A stretch of DNA of 64,000 nucleotides, from positions 12,797,501 through 12,861,500 of the forward strand of contig OX621250.1 in the NCBI GenBank assembly GCA_951640165.1, given 5' to 3'. A program made the translations under genes and the position numbers. Below, piece after piece: positions 10,901 to 22,009 of the stretch (its first letter is position 1; each line of letters opens with the position of its first letter). Source of the stretch: Pseudoips prasinana. Lineage: Eukaryota > Arthropoda > Insecta > Lepidoptera > Nolidae. The notes beneath the pieces were generated by a model. That model was not told where the DNA came from. It made no database searches and saw only the letters and a list, made by a program, of their open reading frames with translations.

Positions 10901-13900
10901 TCTAGGTCTCATTTGAGGGCTGTTCGACTAGGTCTTATTCATGATCGATTAGCCATCGAATGTACTGAGCAGAACGCTCATAGACTAGGTCGTATTGATG
11001 ATCAAGACAACGAGTCGAGTTCGAGTCGGACTCGTTCGTTAAAGGCGGAATGTTTGTTTCCGTAGCAGCAAGTATTTGAGTTGATAGACTAGAAGGTAAT
11101 TTGCGGTTTACGATTGATGACGCATTAAAAACCACTACTTACTAGATTTCGTTCAAACCAAGTTTCGGTGGAAGTTTGCATGGTAATGTACTTGTAATGA
11201 CATCATCTATTTGTTTTAGTTTTATCATTCTCTTATTTCAGACGTTACAGGGGGGGGGGGGGGGACATTGTACGCCTTTGGAAGTGTCTCTCGCGCAAAC
11301 TATACAGTTAAGAAAAAAATTATATTATAAACCTCAATATCATTTTTGAAGACTTATCCATAGATACCTCACATGTATGGTTTGATGAAATATTTTTTTA
11401 AATTCGGTTCTAAGTATGGGTAACCCCCAAAATTAATTGTTTGTTTTTCTATTTTTGTGTGAAAATCTTAATGCGGTTCACGGAATAGGTACATCTGCTT
11501 ACCAAGTTTCGCCAGTATAGTTCTTATAGTTTCGGAAAAAAGTGGCTGTGACATACGGACGGACAGACAGACAGATATGACAAGTCCATACGGTTTCCCT
11601 TTTTTGCTATTTGGCTACAAAACCCTAAAAATGGCAGCAATTTTGCATCAAACTAAAGAAGAATCACGTAAATCGGTTACTAAATCTCCGCGTATTCGGT
11701 GTACGTACAAAATAAAAAATGCGCTTGTCCTAAAAGGTGCGCCTACATGCGCTTCCAAAAACGAGCTTATACGCGCGTATTATACGCTAGTCGTCTGTAA
11801 CTGTTCATGCCAAGAAACACTTGAACAGTATGAGTCTAACTAGATTGGCTAAGATTTAAAAACGTCTCTGCCAAAGACAGTTACATCGTCCACATAAACA
11901 AAACATTTCATACAAAAATGTCCATAAAATGAAAACTACTGGGCCAAACTATATAAAATTTTATGGGACCAAATGGCAACTATTCCGCATTAAACTAAAA
12001 AAGAATCACGTAAATCGGATCATAAATCTCCGAGTAATCGGTGTACATACATAAAAAAAAAATACCGGTGAACTTGAGAACCTCCTCCTTTTGAAGTCGG
12101 TTAAAAAGAACATATACATACATTTCAAAAAGGAAGGGGTTCTCAATCAACAATCACATATAAGTAATATATTATAATATAGATAATATGTTATAAAATT
12201 CGTAAATAAGTGATAATATTATAATGCTCACTTGCGTGGAAATATGGCTTGCAATAGTTGTCTCGTAGCCGAAGTGTACCAGTTCCAGTCAATATCGGTG
12301 AGTAATCGCACGGGCACCTTAGCGTTACCATGTCCTATGGCCACCTACAAAAATCAAAATTGTCATTAATTTAGTACCTGCCCCTAAATTAAAATAAAAT
12401 ATGTAAAATATAATAATAATAAATTTCCCTAAAACTAAGTAGTTGCAAATCGGAACGCAGCCACTTTGAGTCTATTGTCAAAGGCCAAATTTTCCTTACT
12501 CCATCCGACCGGAGTCTGTAGTCCAGCAGATAGCATTCGCCGGTTATCGTGATATGAGTTCAAATATATGACGAAATTCAAGTAGGAGTTTACTTTCTAA
12601 TTCAATACTAATAGAATAGAAGAATACTAGAATCCATTTTAGTTTAATACTAAGGTATGAAATTTCATTACCATATCTAAATCGTTTGGTGCCACAGTCT
12701 CAATGTTATTGGTCGTTTGCGCTGACATCCTGCGTATCCTCAACGTGTTAGGAGTATTTCCTTCAATCTTTATATTTGCAGGTGTCACTGGCGGTTCTTC
12801 TACGTTATCTTCTGCCTCTTGCCCCCCACCATTATTGTTTCCATTTTCAGGTGGTTGATCTCCTAAATACTCAGGATTATCGGGGTCTGCCCACAATTGA
12901 CCTACAGGTGGTTCACCCTGTGGTACCTCGTCATTATGTTCCGATCCTGATACAGATGGAGTTCCATTCGAATTTGTATTAACTTGGGTTACTAAAGCTT
13001 GAAATCTCATGTAGAGATTTTTAAGGACAGCTTCCATTTCCTCAATTTTTGCCATCGGTGGTTGCAGGTAAGTTCCCTCTGTTTGTGTTGCTTGATCGAA
13101 AAATAGTTTTACATCATCTCGAGAAGCACTGCCGGAAATTGGGGTACTGCTGACCAAACCTCGGCGAATTTGCTGATTTTCATTGAATGTAGTACGGGTG
13201 TGGTTTTTAAGGACTTCTTTACGATTGTGTTTCGTTGGCGGCCTCGGTGTTTGGGTGTGTAAGATTTTGTTAGCGCTACTCGTTTTTCTTGACTGTCGTG
13301 GAGTATCAGGCTGAAAAATCAATTATTATTTTATATACTCCATTAAAGAAAGTTTTGTAGATCAATGACGAAATCACCTCCGTAAGGCAACGTAGTTTAT
13401 TTCTGACTTAAACTAGCACTTATTGAAAATATCTTAAAGCCGCCTCTAAACAAACAAAAGAATCTCTAGATATTACTACTCTGTTTAAATTGTTATTTTA
13501 AATAACTTAGTTGTTTTTGATTGTTCAGAAAACTTTAGCCCACATTTAATGTTATTGTTCATTTTCACTGAATTTTTAACTCCTTAAGGGGCCTTTTACA
13601 GTCCACTAGCGCCGCCAATCAAAAAAATGTACAATTACGTTATTGCCTTTTCCACAGTAACAATAGAACATATTTAATATTTTCTATTTACGAGTTATGA
13701 CATTTTTTAATTTTTTTTAGTTAAGACTCTTAAAATTAGGTTGGCACCCTCTTATATTACTGTTTTCTGCTCTGTGCTGTTGTTTTAAATTGAAATTTAA
13801 TGACTAAACCGTATGTGTTATTTGAGCTCACCTCTAAATCACTGTCACTGTCGCTGTTACTATGTTTCGCTACCACTACATGAGGCAAGGCACTATGGCT

Positions 13901-16900
13901 GCTCAAGTGATGTTCTGAATTAAACTGAAACAAAATCAAAACAAACATCATTTTTAAATATCTAGATAACAACACAAATAAAGAAGTTAACATAAAATAA
14001 AATAAATAAAAAGGTTTTTATTCACGTAGACTTTAGAAAAGCGCTTGTAAACTATTTACAACACATGTTTGTAGTAATAAGTTTGTAGTAGTAATAACAT
14101 AACGACACTAGTGGGAAATCAGAAAACGTCTATCACCTCCTTGTTAAGATGGCAGATAATATGGGTTACCTATGTTTTATTATTTTTTATCATCTCAAAC
14201 GTCGGGTGCAGCAAATACTCTCTTTTATGTTTGCTCCCCAAATTGGGGTCTATATTAAAATTAAAAATATATTAATGTTCAGTTATCTTGTTAGGTACAG
14301 ACGCCAGCACATCTGTGAAATTTCCCCAATTGAAAGTGAACCTTATACTTTTGTGATAAACTTGAAAATCTATTAAAGAAATTCGACAGATTGGTGTAGC
14401 TGGATGTGCTGGCGTCTGTACAAGTAGCGGCACGTAAGTCTAGCGCTGAGCGATACGTGGAAGGGATTACTGCGCAATGCGCATGTGTACTGTCGCGACG
14501 AATGACGCGACTGTACACGGGATGTGCGCGGAGCGTCGTATTGGCTCGGGGAACCGAATGCGACTGACGAGCCAATCGGCGCTACGCACGCTCGCCCTTC
14601 ACCCCGCTAACCCCCTCGAGTACCTTAATTTTTACTTCTGCGCTATAACGGTCAGCGCTAAAGTTTCGTGCCGCTACTTGTACCTACTCGTACATGGACC
14701 GAGGAGACTAATATGGGAATGACATTTTTTGGGTAGGTATAAGAGTACAAAAATAATTACATAAATCAACAGCCATACAGGAAATACATTAAAATCAATC
14801 GCCTTAACTTTATACAAGGTGTAACTTAAATAGTGGACGTAACTTAAGTAGCGCTATCTACCCATGAAACCGAACTAATTTTTTTTTACTGTATCTACAT
14901 GTAAAATAGATTAATAATTTCCCTATGAAATTGAATAACGTCTAGCATATCAGTGCTTCAAGTTATTCAATTTCATAAGCAAATTAAGCTGATTAACTTA
15001 CGTCCTCCACTTATGCTACAACATGTATCAGGCACTATCAGGTGGGCACAGCGAATAATAAATCGCCCAATTCATCACAAAAAGTACTCGTACATTATTG
15101 ATAAATTTAATCTTTTAAATTATTGTATATGTATATACTTATTTTGACCGTCAATATTATTATTATTGACGGTCACCGTAGCCTAGTTGGTAGTGATCCT
15201 GCCTACGAAGCTGGTGGTCCTGGGTTCGAATCCCGGTAAGTGCAAATATTTGTGTGATGAGCACGAATATTTGTTTCTGAGTCATGGATGTTTTCTATGT
15301 ATATAAGTATTTATCTATCTATATAAGTATGTATATCGTCGCCTGGTACCCATAGTACAAGCTTTGCTTAGTTTGGGGCTAGGATGATCTGTGTGACATT
15401 GTCCCAAGATATTATTATTATATTATTATCTATCTGGAGAGAAGAACAAATTAATTTTTGATAGCTTCGTCTACCCGTGTTAAGCTGGGGTGGGGCAGTA
15501 GTCGATAGAAAAAAATACCAGTCACCTTTAGAAAATGCTTAAAACAAAAGGAATTTTAAAAAATCCTCTCTTTGTTACTTTTTACTTATTTAGTAGGTAT
15601 AGCTATAGTTGCATAGTACATTATTAAAAGATTAGGAAAAACTTGGAATTAAGTATTGCACTTATTGTTTCCGGGACTAATACAATAGGTGACTTTGAAT
15701 TCTGCGTATCCAGTTTTTGTTTAATCCAAGAACTCAGTGCTCGGTAACAAAAGAACGCGGCCGAAATATTTAAGTATGAAGCATAAATCGTTCATCATTG
15801 TTAGTAGACGTAAAAATTTTACCCGCCGGGAAGCCCTCCGCGCTTCTTTTAACCCAAGCCTTTGGCAGCTTGTTGAAGCGGAGCACTTAGAATTTAAGAT
15901 ACATTATAAAAGGTGAAAATAAATAGTGTATGTAAGTTGAGGAGCGCCAACTATCAATAAAACTGAACATATGAAAGAAAATCAGTTTGTAAAATACGAT
16001 CCGTTAATATTTTTCGGTCCAAATACAAATCATCAGCCGATCGCAATTCTTGTATGCGACGTTAATATTTATATCTGTGTATTTTGCATTTACAGTTTAT
16101 ACCTCGTATATGGACGTTAATTCTGAATACTCAAAACATTCTCAAGAAATGCTTAAGCCATAACGATGCCTGTTCATAAATAATTATGAAGTTTTAGAAG
16201 TCATATCGTCTGCGATGATGACTTACAAAAATTGCAAAGAAACGTAGATACAAAATTTTCTATACACAATTATTCTCGTTTAGATCCTTGCCTATTAACT
16301 AAATCTAATTTTGTCTTGACTGCAAGCCCGCAGTTCAATTCCGCATTGAGTCTGGGTGTACTTTGGGTCCGTTAATGATATGTTTGTAAAGTACCCCGCG
16401 ACATAGGGATTAGTTACAATAATGCGAGCATTGTCTTGAAAAAAAAATACATAAAAAAACCCCTATTGTATACTTTATCGAACACAACGAGGCAACAGCT
16501 ATCATGCCTAATAATAATATTTGTATTGACATGTCTTACCGAATTTTCAGTTTTAATTTCCTTGATGGTGCGCATACATAGTTGTAGCATATTCTTGACC
16601 TGCTGATCCTGCCGCTCTAGTACTTCTTTGTGTTCCTTCACATATCGTTTGTTTTCTGCAAATGATTAAGTGAAGAGTCATTAATAAATTAAAATTAAGG
16701 ACTTTTATTTATTTGCGTTGATTTTATCATCAGGTGACTCCTTTGCCCACATACTCCTTGACCTTCATTCATTCATAATCACCGTAGCCTAGTTGGTAGT
16801 GCTCCTGCCTACGAAGCTGGTGGTTCTAGTTTCGAATCCCGGTAAGTGCAAATATTTGTGTGATGAGCACGAATATTTGTTTCTGAGTCATGGATGTTTT

Positions 16901-19359
16901 CTATGTATATAAGTATTTATCTATCTATATAAGTATGTATATCGTCGCCTGGTACTCATAGTACAAATTTTGCTTAGTTTGGGGCTCGGATGATCTGTGT
17001 AACATTGTCCCTAGATTTTATTATATTATTATAATCAGCCTGATAACGACCACTGCTAGACATTGTTTATTATTTTAGTTACGTTAGTTACAAATGTTAT
17101 TTTAGTTATAAATATTTTATTTATAACCTATGTTCACAAAATAAAATTGATTTGATTTGATTTTAGTACCATACTAATATAGGCTTAAGTTTTTATTCTT
17201 ATGTATTATTCTTATATCTTGTATACCTACTAACCAAAAATGAGTCATGGGTCAAAACACTCGAGAATAAAGGATTTATTACTATTATTATAGGCCTCCC
17301 CCAAAGGATTCTAAAACGTTGCCAAGCCGATCGGGGTGACTTCGGCAAACCCCTCCAGGGCCTCTACCGGCTAAGTCGCCGAACATCGATTTCTTAAGTG
17401 GCGTTCAAATAAATAAAGGTTAAAAATTACTTAATTAATCGTTAAATCGGCTTCCATGAGCGCATGTGACGTCATAAATACTCCGGAAACGATTGTCAAT
17501 GTTGAAGCCGATTTAACGATTGGTTAAGTCATTTTTAACCTTTATTTATTTGAACGCCATTCACGAAAACGATGTTCGGCGACTTAGCCGGTCGGGGCCC
17601 AGGTTCCCGATCGGCTTGCGAGTTGGTGACCGCAGTTACGTGGTAGTTACTAGTCATTAAAATATTTACTCATTATTTTAATTTACCGCGCCACGCTTTG
17701 TTTTACAATAAAATATTTTTTTTTAATTTTCATATTAAGGGTGCTTTACCCAAAGTGTAAAACGGGACCCTATTAAGTACCCGCTGTCTGGCTGTCTATC
17801 CATCAGTCATTACGCTGTAGCTCATGAACCACGATAAACAGTTGAAATTTTCACAGATGTGTTTCTGTTCCCGCTATAACAACAATTAATACTAAAAACA
17901 GAATAAAATAAATATTTAAGGGGGGTTCCCATACAGCAAACCGATCTGTTTGCTCGCTTTTGGTTGATATTGATACCGGCAACATTAAAACACTTCTAAT
18001 ATTCACAGAATAATTAGTTATATTTTCACTTAAAGTCAGATTAAAATAAAACGAATACTGAAGGGGGCTCATCACTTCAATATTTGTTTTATTTTAATTT
18101 AACTATTTTTTTAAGTTCCATACACCAAACGTGACTTTATTTCCGGTTTTATACATATGTAATTGCGCCAGTCCGACTCGCACTCGGTTTTTTTAGTATG
18201 GTTTTCTATTGAAGTGTGATTTTTTTAAATATTCTAAATTTTGGAATTTTTTGTTGTATTTTCTGCAAAAGCGTGTTTTTTAGTTTTCAAACTTATTTTT
18301 TTTATCTCTCAACTCTAGCTTGGCACAAAGACACTACCAGTTATAGAGGAACAATAAATCGCTAATCCTCATTATCCTAGTAAGTATGCCCTTCGAAACG
18401 TCGGATTAAATTTCGATTTAATCAGACGTTTCGAAGGTCAAAATGATGTTCAGTTTCCGTTACATATGTAAATACAAACATACGTATCAAGCTAATCCAG
18501 CCCCTATATCCAGAACTGCTCTCAGAGGCAAGTCATAAAATGCGGTATATAGGTGTAAATTCTATCTTTCTAAATAAAGCGTTATTTAATTATACAATAT
18601 AATTATTTATTTTATATTTCTGGGTCACACAATTCCCGCACAGGACAGCTAATTAGCTGTCCTGTGCGGGAATTGAATGCGGGACAAGAAGTGGCGAGGT
18701 GACTGTCATCAACCGCTGCGCTACACGTGCCGTCAAATAATGTTAAGTACCGTTTGGCAATTTAAAATTGTTTAGAATATTGCTGTGATTTGCTTGCATT
18801 AGGCAAAGAACAAACTGTGCCCAATGCTAGCATGTTGATTCATACTATGATATTATTATATTACCTATAATATAGTTATCTAAGGTTTTTGTACCTTACG
18901 CCGATACCTAAGTACATCCAGGTAATGGTCTATCCACATAAACAATCAGATCCAGCAGAGTAATTTTTGTGTCATTAAAGATTACTGCGCAGACGAAAAC
19001 TTGCAGTCAATTGTGGTATTTCATTCCCTTACAATAAGTATCAAATTTCACTGCACAGATTGAATAAAATACCGTTACAATTATGAATGAACCGATCAAG
19101 AGAAGTGAGATTTTTATGGCGCTAAATCAATTCGAACACTAGCAAATAATTTAAAATTTACTGAATCTTAGTACATACCTGATATCCTCAATATCTTCGC
19201 GCGCTTCGGGTTTTCATGTTTAATTCTTAAGAAAATGAAATTTCCGGGTACCAAATCATTATCAGAGTAAGCAGAAGTATCCACGTTTACAACACCATAG
19301 GACGGTAGCACGTTACTCTCATCCACCCACTCCACCAGGACCCAAACCCTAGAACCCAT
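7914..19359 (-). CDS. BEN-a: BEN-domain DNA-binding protein (478 aa, 7 exons)
   Basis: Exons: 19179-19359, 16540-16655, 13832-13924, 12672-13310, 12232-12344, 8531-8674 and 7914-8064. All junctions have GT-AG borders and the 1437 nt stay in frame. Order in the protein: an N-terminal module with RVWVLVEWVDES (residues 1-60); a charged helix ERQDQQVKNML (61-99); an EHHLSS and DSDSDSD segment (100-130); a long disordered region with a DQATQTEG motif (TQT at 205-207) before a predicted coiled coil MAKIEEMEAVLKNLY; then the BEN domain (about 344-440) with VAIGHGNAKVPVRL, DWNWYTSATRQLL, VLATHSLTGKQSPAF, LVEDIVMTV and ITIKCTDEAKLY; tail NEENVPPSTPSSDES. BEN domains of this type bind DNA in transcriptional repressors and insulator proteins. 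Introns are filled with SINEs and MITEs. Which named BEN gene it is, I cannot tell. Confidence 0.9.
8116..8184 (-). repeat. SINE S3 tail fragment
   Basis: The words CTGATCCCAAACTAGGCAGAG and GCAACCAG match the tail at 39298-39350, with weaker matches at 42960-43015 and 48958-48985. Confidence 0.4.
8190..8446 (-). repeat. SINE family S1 (Metulj-like), copy 1, in a BEN-a intron
   Basis: On the minus strand it has a tRNA-like head with A box TAGCCTAGTTGGTAGTGCTC and B box GGGTTCGAATCC, then GAGCACGAATATTTG, ATAAGTATTTATCTATCTAT and a TTTGGGGCTAGGATGATCTG end with an (AAT)n-like tail. Complete copies lie at 15166, 16778 and 25378. It resembles the lepidopteran Metulj-type SINEs; the name is from memory, the structure is visible. 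Confidence 0.8.
8675..9742. other. BEN-a intron sequence
   Basis: Intron between the two BEN-domain exons. It contains a small hairpin (8813-8824 with 8830-8841, loop TTTGT). A GC-richer patch at 9240-9450 (GAGGGCCTCC, GTGGTTCGGGCCACAG) looks like an old repeat but has no second copy in this window. Confidence 0.4.
9743..10203. mobile_element. Foldback element with arms of about 90 nt
   Basis: Left arm 9743-9838 and right arm 10113-10203 are near-perfect reverse complements (AACTTCGTTTAAAAAAACCG, ACTTCAAAAACTAAAAAGTA, CATCTCTTATGC). The 270-bp centre is unrelated and GC-richer. No target duplication could be assigned because the ends are A/T runs. Likely a non-autonomous DNA transposon. Confidence 0.7.
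10505..11012. repeat. Degenerate minisatellite, unit about 60-70 bp
   Basis: About four units share GATCGATTAGCCAxCGA, CTGAGCxGAGGGCTCATAG and ACTAGGTCTTAT: near 10512-10555, 10803-10860, 10860-10925 and 10940-11000. A gap of unrelated sequence (about 10560-10800) separates the first unit from the others. Confidence 0.6.
11030..11605 (-). repeat. Dispersed repeat R3 (GGAACCC...GTCTGTCTGTC), copy 1
   Basis: Reverse complement of 43040-43612 over most of its length: shared words TGACATACGGACGGACAG, ACCAAGTTTC, GAAGTGTCTCTCGCGCAAAC and TTTCCGTAGCAGCAAGTATT. A 15-base G run at 11250-11264 sits where the other copy has a shorter C run. This high-copy lepidopteran repeat has no coding capacity here. 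A shorter copy is at 26548. Confidence 0.7.
13588..13708. mobile_element. Partial copy of the TTAA-flanked MITE
   Basis: Starts after TTAA (13584-13587) with GGGGCCTTTTACAGTCCACT, then jumps to the right-arm segment ACGTTATTGCCTTTTCCACA and stops at ATGACATTTTTT. It is an internally deleted, end-truncated relative of 1755-2119, in a BEN-a intron. Confidence 0.65.
13988..14110 (-). repeat. Retroelement 3' tail family R4, copy 1
   Basis: ATAAAATAAAATAAATAAAA followed by GGTTTTTATTCACGTAGACTT and AAAGCGCTTGTAAAC. Read on the minus strand, this is a 3' UTR ending in an A-rich tail. Related copies: 19852-20030 and 24009-24230. Confidence 0.55.
14298..14418. mobile_element. MITE family M1, copy 1 (TIR CAGACGCCAGCACATC)
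   Basis: Terminal inverted repeats CAGACGCCAGCACATC flanked by TA on both sides (14296-14297 and 14419-14420). The core includes TTTCCCCAATTGAAAGTGAA. Other copies: 19571-19712, 22697-22741, 27400-27538, 49059-49177 and 55537-55671. A TA target and short length fit a Tc1/mariner-driven non-autonomous element; no transposase for it was seen. Confidence 0.8.
14421..14680. mobile_element. Second MITE (TIR CAAGTAGCGGCACG), abutting M1
   Basis: Left end CAAGTAGCGGCACG and right end CGTGCCGCTACTTG, with a second paired block TAGCGCTGA/TCAGCGCTA. It is flanked by TA at 14419-14420 and 14681-14682. The interior is unusually GC- and CpG-rich (GCGCGGAGCGTCG, GAGCCAATCGGCGC). It shares its left TA with the M1 copy. 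Open frames across it are not genes. Confidence 0.7.
15166..15430 (+). repeat. SINE family S1, copy 2
   Basis: Full copy: A box TAGCCTAGTTGGTAGTGATC, B box GGGTTCGAATCC, body as in copy 1, end TTTGGGGCTAGGATGATCTG and a (TTA)n tail. It lies in the BEN-a intron between 13924 and 16540. Confidence 0.8.
15431..16539. other. BEN-a intron sequence
   Basis: Unique-looking AT-rich intron sequence. The stretch CTTTGGGTCCG...ATGTTTGTAAAGTACCCCGCG near 16360-16400 has a diverged relative at 31205-31255, indicating an unnamed repeat. No exon was found here. Confidence 0.35.
16778..17030 (+). repeat. SINE family S1, copy 3
   Basis: Same head and body as the 15166 copy, with a small change in the B-box region (GGTTCTAGTTTCGAATCC). 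It lies in the first BEN-a intron. Confidence 0.8.
17290..17640. repeat. RTE-type LINE 3' fragment split by a MITE
   Basis: ATAGGCCTCCCCCAAAGGAT (17292-17311) and GCGAGTTGGTGACCGCAGTTACGT (from about 17618) belong together in RTE-like 3' ends (compare 31370-31460). They are separated by the palindromic MITE at 17358-17600. CCGATCGG occurs on both sides (17337-17344 and 17607-17614) and could be the duplicated target. Confidence 0.5.
17358..17600. mobile_element. Long-TIR palindromic MITE M2, copy 1
   Basis: 243 bp, with arms of about 97 nt reading CTCTACCGGCTAAGTCGCCG, GGCGTTCAAATAAATAAAGG and CGTTAAATCGGCTTC, and the reverse complement on the right. The second copy (60523-60765) is also 243 bp. 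No open frame. Confidence 0.8.
17741..18200 (+). repeat. Dispersed repeat ending TCCGACTCGCACTCGG
   Basis: Begins near GGGTGCTTTACCC and AACGGGACCCTATTAAG, carries a CTGTCTGGCTGTCTATCC block and ends AGTCCGACTCGCACTCGGTTTTT. This layout parallels repeat R3 but the middle differs. The same end motif occurs alone near 29335-29352. Confidence 0.5.
18390..18437. repeat. Snap-back hairpin, 22-nt arms
   Basis: 18390-18411 pairs with 18416-18437 (CCTTCGAAACGTC...) with one mismatch and a TTCG loop. Confidence 0.75.
18630..18736. repeat. 46-bp perfect palindrome joined to a tRNA-like sequence
   Basis: 18630-18652 and 18653-18675 are exact reverse complements with no loop (CAATTCCCGCACAGGACAG...). 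On the minus strand, 18676-18736 continues as a tRNA-like head (GTAGCGCAGCGGTTGATG, then CATTCAATTCCC), so the palindrome duplicates the B-box end of a SINE-like sequence. Confidence 0.7.
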
Positions 19360-19570
19360 GATAGTATACAAATTACCGTAGATAGGTTCGTTACGATGTT
19401 AAAATAGCAACTAATGCTCGTAGCTGACTGATTCTATATCACATTGCTCAGGTAAAGAAATCACAATGGTATCGTAGTTTCTCCCCATTTGACGACCCTA
19501 CCCATTGCAGGCAAAAAATTGTTTAACTAAAACTGCACCGTGGTATTTGTTTTCAACAAACCGTTAGGTA
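19360..19570 (-). promoter_or_regulatory. Region upstream of the BEN-a start codon
   Basis: Presumed 5' UTR and promoter side of BEN-a. No acceptor is seen directly before the ATG at 19359, so translation probably starts in the first exon. No core promoter motif can be assigned with confidence. Confidence 0.25.
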
Positions 19571-19712
19571 CAGACGCCAGCACATCAAGTTACCACAAAC
19601 TGCAATATCTGTGAATTTCCCCAATTGAAAGTGAACCTTATATTTTGTGATAAAGATGAAAATCTATAAAAGAAATTTGACTGATTGGGGTAGCTTGATG
19701 TGCTGGCGTCTG
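19571..19712. mobile_element. MITE M1, copy 2
   Basis: Complete: TA flanks, CAGACGCCAGCACATC ends and the CCCCAATTGAAAGTGAACC core. It lies about 210 bp upstream of the BEN-a start codon. Confidence 0.8.
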
Positions 19713-19851
19713 TACATAATTACTTTGACGTTAGTTGCTATGACTAAAAATATATATTTCGTTGTATTTTTTTTCTAACCTCCATATTATAATGGTATTA
19801 CATACCTACCTACTTGCAAATCGAAATTATTAGGAAGTGGGAAGGCAGGTT

Positions 19852-20030
19852 AAAATAAACAAAAATGAAATAAAATAGGTTTTTTACTCACGTATACTTC
19901 AAAAAATCGCTTGCAATAGTCTGAATATACCTATACATATTGTATGAAAACATTTAGATATAACATTTAATTTATGATGTTAAGATTCAGTCTTTTAGCT
20001 AGATTATATTAAGTTATTGTCATGCTTATA
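19852..20030 (-). repeat. Retroelement tail R4, copy 2
   Basis: AAATGAAATAAAATAGG, then TTTTTTACTCACGTATACTT and AATCGCTTGCAATAG: a diverged form of 13988-14110. Confidence 0.45.
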
Positions 20031-20814
20031 TGTATCTAGGTTAAAATATCGAAATTTAAAGTTTTAGATATAATTAACTACTTACATCTTGTGTGAATGG
20101 TTCAGTTTGGTCTTCTGACAACGTTGTAAATATTTCATTATTATAATAGCTGTGCCTCGCGGTTTTAACCGCGCTAAACTTTATAAATGATAGCTTATGT
20201 GTTATTCGGATATAGGTATTTAAAGCAATATTACAAGTAGCAACCATCCATACATCTCTACTGACAAACTTTAGCATTTACAATATTTGTAAGCTTTTTT
20301 ATTTATGCAAGGTCTAAAATAAATATTGGACGTCATTTAACTTGCAAAAAATGAGCTATGTGGAAGACTGCACTAGACGAAATACACATAATAAATAAAA
20401 GTATTGATTCAATATTCTAAATTAGATCGTCTTACGTATTTTACAAAAGTCGTTTTCGTGATTCAACAACTGATGCGTTTAGTTTCATGGGTAAATGGGT
20501 ATATCCTTAAATTTCTTCAATTATTTGTGTTTCATCTTGTAATTACTGTTTTCAGTAAACATTTACCGTCTTACAGTATTTTTAAAGTATCCCAAGTTAT
20601 TAGATTTTGTCAAAATATATATATATATTCTTGGAAGAAGGTATGCTCTAAAAATCGCGTAAAAAGATATGAGTCCAAAAGGTAAAATTGAGAACCTCTT
20701 TTTTTGTGTGTGTTGAATCATGTTGAAAGTGGGTTGAATCTATCGGTATATATTTCCATAGCATTGTTTCTTCTAAACGGTTAAACCCCTTTTGGGTCCT
20801 TTCTGCATGGAGCG

Positions 20815-20902
20815 ACCCGCACAAGATCATCGGTCCATCTTGTAGGGGGCCTGCCCACGCTGCGTCTTCCGGTTCGTGGTCGCCACTCGAGAACCTTTAC
20901 TA
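20815..20902 (-). pseudogene. RTE-type LINE protein fragment
   Basis: On the minus strand the frame reads VLEWRPRTGRRSVGRPPTRW followed by TDDLVRVA, which matches the conserved C-terminal region of RTE-type lepidopteran LINE proteins. Only this small piece remains. Open frames around it in other phases are shadows. Confidence 0.65.
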
Positions 20903-21655
20903 ACTAAGAATTAACACGTCTATACAGAGTTGTTAGAATAAAGTGTACACATTTTTATTGCCAATATAAATATGAAAATAAGAAACTCCCTGTACTAGGC
21001 TGAGCCTGAGTTTATTGATATTACACGATACTTTCAAATTTTACCGAAATTGGTTGCACATTAAATTATGGAAAGCGTTCCCACCTAGGTTGCTAGGCAA
21101 CCTGTTTTAAGGAGATCATTGCCATAACACAAAGCGTCTCGTGTTATACAATTTCTTATTGAATTATTTTCTTAATAAATAATACATAAAACAGTGATAC
21201 TAAATAATTACAGACGTTAAGAAACGTTTAGTAATATGTGAATTATATATGTTTTTATTCAAGACAGTGTTTTTAAATAACCTTCAGTCTGTTCATGATT
21301 TCTCCATTAGATTAGCTCGAACAGAAATCTTACAGTTGTGAAATGTCAAGCTATAAATAGGTAAGCGAAAGTTAATTTTATAAAGATATGAACCTAAAAA
21401 GTACATCAATCCTTTTGTGAATAAAAAACGAGGTGTCGGAATTCGTCATTTATATATTTTCAATAAGAAAATGTATGTTGTTGGAAAAAAGCTATGTAAA
21501 AAATGAAAACTTGCTTAAAATTAATTCCATAGTTCGTAGAGTTTTCAAATGGGAAAAAGGAACGATCTGAAAGTAGCGTTCTATATTTAAAACAGCTCAG
21601 TGAGGTATTTCCACGGGCAATACAGGCTGGCCGAGGAGATTCAAACGCAAAATTT

Positions 21656-22009
21656 AGAAACTTTATGAGGAGGAGTATCCGAATCACCCCCATATATTTT
21701 GTTCTACGATTTTGCATAGTTTTCGAGATAACATTTTTTTAAATTATTTTCACCGAACATCAGTTTTAAATTTTTTTTCTCGTTCTGATGAACATTTCTG
21801 GTTCAGTTTTTTTGGGATAACTAATTAGCATAGTTTAACCTAATACCCTAAAAAGTATGGTTTATCTAATCATTGCAGAACTGACTTAGAATTTATTCGA
21901 AAGTTCAAAATTAGGGTATGAGCTCAGGACTCATTAACTTTTCAAAGTATCAAAAAAAATTAAAATGAGGAGTGGTTGGTGATTCCGATACTCCTCATCA
22001 TAAAGTATC
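21656..22009. repeat. Inverted repeat with arms of about 28 nt around a 300-bp centre
   Basis: TTTATGAGGAGGAGTATCCG (from about 21660) pairs with CGATACTCCTCATCATAAAG (to about 22004), with two or three mismatches. It may be an old MITE; no target duplication was recognised. Confidence 0.5.

Noticed and set aside
11577..11843. An 88-codon plus-strand frame
   Set aside because: It begins inside repeat R3 and continues into a repeat-like tail (TCACGTAAATCGG words recurring near 12007); no domain.
14291..14722. Open frames of 75-94 codons on both strands
   Set aside because: They cross the two abutting MITEs and owe their length to the GC-rich interior.
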